In this document: piece by piece, positions 38,445 to 43,684 of the stretch | Layout: every line of letters begins with the position of its first letter | How positions within the stretch are numbered: position 1 is the stretch's first letter | Assembly: GCA_016871155.1 (NCBI GenBank) | Contig: VFZO01000020.1 | Span: 1-43,684 of the forward strand | Length of the DNA: 43,684 bases | Origin: Acidobacteriota bacterium | Lineage (GTDB): Bacteria; Acidobacteriota; Terriglobia; Bryobacterales; Bryobacteraceae | Reading direction: 5' to 3' | The notes under the pieces: generated by a model | What the model saw: the letters and a program-made list of their open reading frames with translations, nothing else | The model's database searches: none | Told to the model about the DNA's origin: nothing | Program-made: the position numbers and the translations under genes

Positions 38445-40928
38445 ATGCTCGCCGATCTGCGTTTCGCCATTCGCACGCTCCTGCGCAGCCCGCTGTTCAC
38501 CACGGTCTCGGTGCTGTCGCTGGCGTTGGGGATCGGCGCCAACACGGCCATCTTTACCCTGATCGATCAAATACTGCTGCGGAAACTCCCGGTCTGGAAT
38601 CCAGACTCTCTCGTAATGCTCTATCAACGCGGTGTTCACAATGGCAGCAACATGGGCGTCAGGATGCATTCTTACCCTATTTATCGCGACTACCAGCAGA
38701 AGGCGGAGCCGCTGGCCGAAGTGCTGTGCCGGCTACTGCTTTCCACCTCCGTCAGCGTCGACAATCAGACGGAACGCGTGGATGCCGAAGCCGTGTCGGG
38801 CAACTACTTCACCATGCTGGGCGTGCGGCCCGAACTGGGGCGCGTGTTCACATCCGAGCAGGACGACCGCGTCTACAACGGCCACCCAGTGGTTGTCCTT
38901 AGCTACGACTACTGGATCAGCCGGTTCAACGGCGATCCAGCCGTGATCGGCAAGAAGATGCTGGTCAATAACTATCCAATGAGCGTCGTCGGTGTGTCGG
39001 CCCGCGGCTTCGCTGGGATCGATCCGGTCCGCGCCCCGCAAATCCGCGTCCCCATCCTGATGAAGCCGGCGTTGACTCCCGAGTGGAAATGGATCCAGAT
39101 GGAGAACCGCCGCCAGCGCTGGGTACAGGTCTTCGGCAGGTTGAAGCCGGGTTATACGGTGGAGTCCGCCGGCGCTCCCATGCAGGTTCTGTTCCAGCAA
39201 ATTCGCGAGTATGAGGCGGCACAGCCCGAAGCCAAAGAGTGGCCGGCCTACGCCAAGCAGCAGTTTTTGCGCGGCACGCTCCACGTGGGCGCCGCGGCCA
39301 CCGGCTACTCCAGCCTCCGAAACGACTTTTCGACGGCGCTGATCGTGCTGATGTGCATGGTGGGCTTCGTGCTTCTGATCGCCTGCGCGAATGTCGCAAA
39401 CCTTCTCATCGCGCGCGCCTTCGCTCGCCAAAAAGAGATTGCCATCCGCCTTTCGATGGGCGCCACCCGCTGGCAACTGGTCCGTCAGCTATTGACCGAG
39501 AGTCTGCTATTGGCCGTTATCGGCGCCGCCGCCGGAATCGCGTTCGCGATGGCGATGACCAGAAGCTTGTTGGCCATGGTCCCAGCAGAAGGCAATCCGC
39601 TTCAAATCCGTCCGGAGCCGGACATGCGCATTCTGAGCTTCACGATGGCCTTGACCATCCTTACCGCGTTCGTCTTCGGGCTCGTCCCGGCTCTCCGCGC
39701 CAGCAGTTCTGACCTGTGGGCCACGCTGAAGCAGACCATCTCTGGAGGCGGTTCGCTGTTTCTCCGCAAAGGGCTGGTAGCTGCCCAGGTCGCACTCAGT
39801 TTTCTGTTGCTGTTCGGCGCCGGACTCTTCGTTCGAAGCTTACAGAACCTGCAATCGGCCGACACAGGCTTTCGCGACATCGACAACCTGGTGACGTTTC
39901 AACTGGCCCCGGCGCTGAACGGATATGACGAGGCTCGCGTCGGGACGCTCTATCGCGACCTGCTCGACAGGCTTCGAGGCATTCCCGGTATCAAATCGGC
40001 CGCGACGGCAGCAGTGCCCCTTCTACACGGCGCGGAATGGGACAACTCGATCCGCGTGGAAGGGCACCAGGCCAAGGACGGCGAGGACATGCAGGCCTTC
40101 ATGAATGCGCTTTCGCCCGGCTACTTCTCCACAATGGGAACACCGCTGATCGACGGCCGCGACTTCGACCAGCGCGATTTCCAGCCGAACGTGAAAGTAG
40201 TGATCGCCAACCGGAGTTTCGCTGAGCACTATTTTCCGGGCCGCAGCGCCGTGGGCCGGCGCATCGGTTTCGGCGGCGCGCCCGGAACGAAGCTGGACCA
40301 TGAAATAGTCGGCGTTGCCGGCGACGCCCTGTACGAAGGTCCCCGGGAAGGCGTGCGCCGCCAACTCTATGTGCCCCGGGCCGGAAATGGGTCCGCGACC
40401 TTTTACGTCCGTGCGGCAATGCCTTCCGCCTCCGCCTTCGCCGCCGTCCGCGCCGCCGTGCGGGAGAAAGACGCCGCTCTGCCCATTTTTGAGATCAAAA
40501 CGCTTTCCGATCAGTTGGATCAGACGCTGCTGACCGAGCGCCTGGTGGCCCTGCTGTCTGCCGGCTTTGGACTACTCGCCACTTTGCTGGCCGCCGTCGG
40601 TCTGTATGGTGTCATGGCGTTCGCCGTGGCGCGAAGGACCAAGGAGTTAGGCATCCGGATGGCCCTGGGCGCCCGCACCGGTTCCGTGATTTGGATGGTA
40701 ATGCGCGAGGTGTTGGTGCTCCTTGGACTCGGTCTTGCCGTTGGCGTGCCTGCGGCAATCGGCCTTGGGCGTTACATCGCCTCCCAACTCTACGGCGTAA
40801 AGCCGGACGATCCCGCCGTCGCAATTCTCACCTCTATTGGGCTGGCAATGGTCGCGGTCGCGGCCGGCCTGGTGCCAGCGCGCCGTGCCAGCCGCATCGA
40901 TCCCATGCTGGCGTTGCGATTCGAGTAG
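38445..40928 (+). CDS. ADOP-family orphan permease (MacB/FtsX type, duplicated)
   Basis: 827 residues: an N-terminal helix after the typical DLRFAIRTLLRSPLFTTVSVLSLALGIGANTA start (given here only as family-typical; residues 4-34), a MacB-like periplasmic domain (about 50-260), an FtsX block with three helices (about 285-420, including ACANVANLLIARAFARQKEI and ALRASSSDLWATLKQT), a second helix near 445-462, a second periplasmic domain, and a C-terminal FtsX block (about 690-825) ending PARRASRIDPMLALRFE. These are the diagnostic features of the acidobacterial duplicated orphan permeases. No ATPase gene is nearby, which is what orphan means here. The function is unproven, probably coupling to a shared ATPase or a non-transport role. 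It converges on the threonine aldolase gene. Confidence 0.93.
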   Translation: MLADLRFAIRTLLRSPLFTTVSVLSLALGIGANTAIFTLIDQILLRKLPVWNPDSLVMLYQRGVHNGSNMGVRMHSYPIYRDYQQKAEPLAEVLCRLLLSTSVSVDNQTERVDAEAVSGNYFTMLGVRPELGRVFTSEQDDRVYNGHPVVVLSYDYWISRFNGDPAVIGKKMLVNNYPMSVVGVSARGFAGIDPVRAPQIRVPILMKPALTPEWKWIQMENRRQRWVQVFGRLKPGYTVESAGAPMQVLFQQIREYEAAQPEAKEWPAYAKQQFLRGTLHVGAAATGYSSLRNDFSTALIVLMCMVGFVLLIACANVANLLIARAFARQKEIAIRLSMGATRWQLVRQLLTESLLLAVIGAAAGIAFAMAMTRSLLAMVPAEGNPLQIRPEPDMRILSFTMALTILTAFVFGLVPALRASSSDLWATLKQTISGGGSLFLRKGLVAAQVALSFLLLFGAGLFVRSLQNLQSADTGFRDIDNLVTFQLAPALNGYDEARVGTLYRDLLDRLRGIPGIKSAATAAVPLLHGAEWDNSIRVEGHQAKDGEDMQAFMNALSPGYFSTMGTPLIDGRDFDQRDFQPNVKVVIANRSFAEHYFPGRSAVGRRIGFGGAPGTKLDHEIVGVAGDALYEGPREGVRRQLYVPRAGNGSATFYVRAAMPSASAFAAVRAAVREKDAALPIFEIKTLSDQLDQTLLTERLVALLSAGFGLLATLLAAVGLYGVMAFAVARRTKELGIRMALGARTGSVIWMVMREVLVLLGLGLAVGVPAAIGLGRYIASQLYGVKPDDPAVAILTSIGLAMVAVAAGLVPARRASRIDPMLALRFE

Positions 40929-40931
40929 ATT

Positions 40932-41963
40932 CTACCGCTGGGCGGTATCTCGCACTGCGGCCAGCGCCGTAACGCAGGCCGCCCGGTCGACGTCGTAGTG
41001 CGTCAGAAACCGCACCCTCCGTGCGTTGTTCGCGTTCATCAGTACGCCCCGCTCCTGCAACCGTTCGCTGAACTCCGGCGCCGTCAGGCCGGTCGCCGTC
41101 ACGTCGAAAAATACGATGTTGGTCTGCGGTTCCGATTCCACGGCAATCCCCTTGATCGTTGCCATCTCCGAGGCCAGCCATTTCGCGTTCTCGTGATCCT
41201 CGCCAAGCCGGGCAGGCATCTGCTCCAGTGCGATCAATCCCGCTGCCGCCAGGACTCCGGCCTGCCGCATGCCGCCGCCCAGGCGTTTCCGGTACAGCCG
41301 TCCCTTGTCGATCAACCGGCGCGAGCCAACCAGCATGCTGCCGGCCGGCGCGCCCAGAGCCTTGGACAGGCAGAACATCACGGTGTCCACGTCGCGCGTG
41401 ATGCGCGCGACCGTCGAACCGGTGGCGTGCGCCGCATTGAAGATGCGCGCGCCATCCATGTGCACCGGCAGCCCCATCGCATGCGCCCCGGCGCAGATCT
41501 CGTCGATCGTGTTCTGCGGATAACAAGTGCCGCCCGCCATGTTGTGCGTGTTCTCGATCTCGATCAGTCCGGTCGGCGCGGCATGCGGTCCCACCGGGCG
41601 GATCTGCTCCCGGATCTGGCTCCACTCCAGAATGCCCATCGGCGATTCGATGGGGCGCACGAGGCATCCCGCGAACCACGCGGCCATCGAAAGCTCATAG
41701 TTCAGAATGTGCGCGCGCGCCTCGCAGACGATCTCCTGCCCGTGCTCGGTGTGAATCTTCAACCCGATCGTATTGCCCATCGTTCCGGTGGGGACGAACA
41801 ACGCCGCCTCCTTGCCGAAAACTACGGCGGCACGCTCTTCCAGCCGGTTGACCGTGGGATCTTCGCCGTAGACATCGTCGCCCACTTCAGCCTCGGCCAT
41901 CGCCCGGCGCATGGCCGCTGTCGGTCTGGTGACTGTGTCGCTGCGAAAGTCGACAAATTTCAT
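40932..41963 (-). CDS. ltaE: Low-specificity L-threonine aldolase
   Basis: A 343-residue PLP enzyme of fold type I. The N-terminus [34 protein letters not shown], the PLP Asp in HMDGARIFN (Asp170) and the Schiff-base Lys201 in [14 protein letters not shown] are all family signatures. It cleaves L-threonine/allo-threonine to glycine and acetaldehyde. The ATG overlaps the hemW-like stop by 4 nt (ATGA), so translation is coupled. With tdh, the window holds two independent threonine-degrading activities. Confidence 0.94.
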   Translation of the reverse strand: MKFVDFRSDTVTRPTAAMRRAMAEAEVGDDVYGEDPTVNRLEERAAVVFGKEAALFVPTGTMGNTIGLKIHTEHGQEIVCEARAHILNYELSMAAWFAGCLVRPIESPMGILEWSQIREQIRPVGPHAAPTGLIEIENTHNMAGGTCYPQNTIDEICAGAHAMGLPVHMDGARIFNAAHATGSTVARITRDVDTVMFCLSKALGAPAGSMLVGSRRLIDKGRLYRKRLGGGMRQAGVLAAAGLIALEQMPARLGEDHENAKWLASEMATIKGIAVESEPQTNIVFFDVTATGLTAPEFSERLQERGVLMNANNARRVRFLTHYDVDRAACVTALAAVRDTAQR

Positions 41964-43027
41964 GGGGCGAGAAACTCCTGGAAAATTTCGTTAGAAAGCA
42001 GGATACCGCGTGGCGTTAGGCGAAGTCGATTGCCTGCGCGCTCCAGCAAGCCGTTGACTCGATGCCTTTCGATGACCGCCGCATGCATCTCCCACTCCTC
42101 CGCAGCGGGCTCGACGCCTTCGGTCAACCGCAGCCCCACGAAAAAGCGCTCCTCACTAGCGTTCGCCGCGGTTCGTTCGCCATGCGGATCGTCCGCCTCC
42201 ACGTAGGCGGCCGCCGTCTCGACGTTTTGCCAGCGCCAGCCGTCCACGAAGGAATGCGCATCGGCGCCAAATCCGGCATACGGCTCTTGCCGCCAGTATT
42301 TCAAATTGTGCTTCGACTCGAACCCCGGCCGCGCGAAGTTCGAAATCTCGTAGCGGGAAATTCCAAGCTGCCCCAAACGCTCGGCCGCGTACTCATACAT
42401 GTCCGCGATCGACGCCTCGTCCGGAATGTCACGCGCACCGAATCTCGAACCTTCCTGAAGTATCTCCAACCCCAGCCGCGAGTCCTCGTCCACCTCCAGC
42501 ATGTAGACCGAGACGTGCGGCGGTTCCAACCGCGCGACCCAGTCCAGTGAAACCCGCCAGGACTCCATCGTCTGCCCCGGCAACCCGGCGATCAGGTCGA
42601 GATTAAAGTTCTCGATGCCTTGCGCCCGAAGTGCAGCCACGTTCGCCGCCACGATCTCCGCAGTATGTTTGCGCCCCGTCTTCCTCAGTTCCGGTTCCAC
42701 GAAGGACTGAACGCCCAGTGAGACGCGATTGAATCGCGGAGAAACGTGCAGGCCGCCGGCCGGGGCGGCCTCCAGCGTCGCCTCCGTCCAGGGTGTCGCG
42801 GGCATCGCGTCCAGAATGGTATCGAGAACCACGTGCTCCACCAAGCTCGGCGTTCCGCCGCCGATGTATAGCGTCTCCGGTGCCCAGGGCCATTCGAATC
42901 CCCGGATTTCGCGCAGCAGCGCGTCCACATACCGGCCTTCCCACGCTTTCGGGAAAACGCCGGAGGCGAAGTTGCAGTACGTGCATTTTTGCGCGCAGAA
43001 CGGCCAGGAGATATAGACTCCGGCCAT
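41960..43027 (-). CDS. hemW: HemW-like radical SAM protein (coproporphyrinogen III oxidase family)
   Basis: A 355-residue protein. The radical SAM motif C11-AQKC15-TYC18-NF sits at the very N-terminus. [29 protein letters not shown] and [11 protein letters not shown] are HemW/HemN blocks, and a HemN_C winged-helix end ([14 protein letters not shown]) closes the protein. The F after the third-Cys dipeptide (CxxxCxxCxF) and the lack of the HemN N-terminal extension favour HemW, a heme chaperone for respiratory enzymes, over true oxygen-independent coproporphyrinogen oxidase. The usual EANP motif reads EAAP here. It starts 3 nt after the cyaY-like gene stop. Confidence 0.87.
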   Translation of the reverse strand: MAGVYISWPFCAQKCTYCNFASGVFPKAWEGRYVDALLREIRGFEWPWAPETLYIGGGTPSLVEHVVLDTILDAMPATPWTEATLEAAPAGGLHVSPRFNRVSLGVQSFVEPELRKTGRKHTAEIVAANVAALRAQGIENFNLDLIAGLPGQTMESWRVSLDWVARLEPPHVSVYMLEVDEDSRLGLEILQEGSRFGARDIPDEASIADMYEYAAERLGQLGISRYEISNFARPGFESKHNLKYWRQEPYAGFGADAHSFVDGWRWQNVETAAAYVEADDPHGERTAANASEERFFVGLRLTEGVEPAAEEWEMHAAVIERHRVNGLLERAGNRLRLTPRGILLSNEIFQEFLAP

Positions 43028-43030
43028 GCC

Positions 43031-43393
43031 CTACAGCGCCACGGCCTCGCCCAGGTGTTGTTCTATATGCGCTGCCATCAACTCCACAAGTGACTGCCCG
43101 CTCGCCGCCAGCACGAACGCCTCGCGCAGGGCATCCCAGTCGAGCTTGAAGCTCCTGGAATGCGCCGACACCCAGATCTGCCGGACCGGCGCGTTAGGCG
43201 AAACCACGAACTTCGCCGGCGGGTCCTCAAACTCCACGGTCAACGCGCCATTATTCAGGTCTACCTCGAATTCGTGCGAATCCGACGCGCGGGACAGCGC
43301 TTTGAACAGCGCCTGCAGCGCCAAGTCGGACGCGTTTCGGAAACCGGCCTCGTCAAGCATACACTTCGACGGTACCAGAATCCCCATCTTCAT
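43031..43393 (-). CDS. cyaY: Frataxin/CyaY-like iron-binding protein
   Basis: 120 residues from ATG 43393, chosen because ACAGG lies 7 bases upstream and because the alternative ATG 43423 reaches into the divergent bshC start. The pattern (FRNASDLALQALFKALSRA helix; DLNNGALTVEF strand; KFVVSPNAPVRQIWVSAHSRSFKLD; then a C-terminal helix LVELMAAHIEQHL) matches the frataxin fold alpha-beta-sheet-alpha, including the QIWVSA motif. The acidic first helix of classical CyaY is only partly conserved. It would donate iron or regulate Fe-S cluster assembly in the cytosol. The hemW-like gene follows 3 nt downstream, linking iron/heme functions. Confidence 0.75.
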   Translation of the reverse strand: MKMGILVPSKCMLDEAGFRNASDLALQALFKALSRASDSHEFEVDLNNGALTVEFEDPPAKFVVSPNAPVRQIWVSAHSRSFKLDWDALREAFVLAASGQSLVELMAAHIEQHLGEAVAL

Positions 43394-43421
43394 CTGATAG
43401 CCTGTACCTTTACGGGCTCGC

Positions 43422-43684
43422 ATGGAACAGCAGTGTATTCGCCATACTGAACTTCCCGGCGCTTCGCGTCTGTTCGCGGACCTGCTGTATCGCTATGACC
43501 GTGTGGAGCGCTTCTACTCGCACCCGCCGTATGATCCGGCTTCCTACGAGAAAGCCGCCTCGGAGGTGCTGTATCCTGCGGCCCGCCGCGCAGAGGTGGC
43601 CCAGGCGCTCCTTGAACAGAACCCCGGCAATCCATCGGTCGAGTCGTTCGCCAAACCGGGAACGGTGGCTGTCATAACCGGCCA
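43422..43684 (+). CDS. bshC: Bacillithiol biosynthesis cysteine-adding enzyme BshC, N-terminal part (runs off the window)
   Basis: An open frame of 87 codons from ATG 43422 to the window end. It contains LPGASRLFADLLYRYDRVERFY, RRAEVAQALLEQN, NPSVESFAKPGTVAVITG in order (given here as short blocks), which is the characteristic beginning of BshC. The enzyme joins cysteine to GlcN-malate to give bacillithiol, the low-molecular-weight thiol of Bacillota and several other phyla including Acidobacteriota. It is divergent from the cyaY-like gene across 28 bp. The catalytic region lies beyond the window. Confidence 0.85.
   Translation, partial: MEQQCIRHTELPGASRLFADLLYRYDRVERFYSHPPYDPASYEKAASEVLYPAARRAEVAQALLEQNPGNPSVESFAKPGTVAVITG

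Noticed and set aside
40998-42206. A 402-codon plus-strand frame opposite threonine aldolase and the hemW-like gene
   Set aside because: It crosses two confirmed genes, with composition expected of an antisense shadow.

Overview
The window is high-GC (roughly 60% or more by eye), gene-dense bacterial DNA with almost no intergenic space. The gene content suggests an acidobacterium, probably of the Bryobacterales/Solibacter kind. The markers are an orphan duplicated FtsX/MacB-type permease (the ADOP family expanded in Acidobacteriota), a PEP-CTERM sorting tail, two one-cysteine sulfatases, Gfo/Idh and SDR sugar dehydrogenases, squalene-hopene cyclase, a bacillithiol enzyme (BshC), and a large secreted M36 peptidase whose C-terminus carries a triplicated RPDVC-type repeat. 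This placement is inferred from family content. No rRNA, tRNA, CRISPR array, phage module or intact insertion sequence was found.

Layout. 1-4266: the tail of a PEP-CTERM protein, a transglutaminase-like protein, squalene-hopene cyclase (minus strand), then a secreted lytic transglycosylase followed with no gap by a secreted alpha/beta hydrolase. 4276-9924 (minus): a tight run M16 peptidase > TPM-domain protein > nucleotidyltransferase-like protein > LemA > aldehyde dehydrogenase > FAH-family protein. The first four are linked by 4-nt gaps or overlaps. The last two look like the end of a non-phosphorylative sugar-acid route to 2-oxoglutarate. 9958-11016: rlmN. 11010-16936 (minus): an ABC exporter operon (ATPase, permease, membrane-fusion adaptor) continuing into an SDR and a ThuA-domain protein.

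16937-19843: a disturbed stretch with two gene-poor intervals and probable decayed reading frames. These flank an unusual single protein made of a DsbA-like thioredoxin domain fused to a short-chain dehydrogenase, with a GNAT acetyltransferase upstream. 19844-26402 (minus): P1-family self-processing peptidase, BON-domain protein, sulfatase, a Rieske/cytochrome b complex in which cytochrome b carries two fused cytochrome c domains, and an ECF sigma factor with a cupin anti-sigma factor lacking the usual zinc motif. 26472-31245: a DinB-like protein, a Gfo/Idh oxidoreductase with a sulfatase (minus), and, divergently, a zinc alcohol dehydrogenase with an SDR that has Arg where the catalytic Lys should be.

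31247-37022 (minus): a LytS-type histidine kinase and LytTR response regulator directly upstream of the giant M36 peptidase. 37023-37246 holds nested inverted repeats. 37247-43684: L-threonine 3-dehydrogenase, a possible Tat-signal remnant, the orphan ADOP permease, a HemW-like radical SAM protein overlapping threonine aldolase, a frataxin/CyaY-like protein and, divergently, the first 87 codons of bshC running off the edge.

No single known mobile or defence system is present. The most unusual items are the DsbA-SDR fusion, the nucleotidyltransferase-like gene embedded in a TPM/LemA operon (with its ribosome binding site written in the glycine codons of the upstream gene), the triplicated acidobacterial repeat on the M36 peptidase, and the cytochrome b-c-c fusion next to an ECF/cupin pair.
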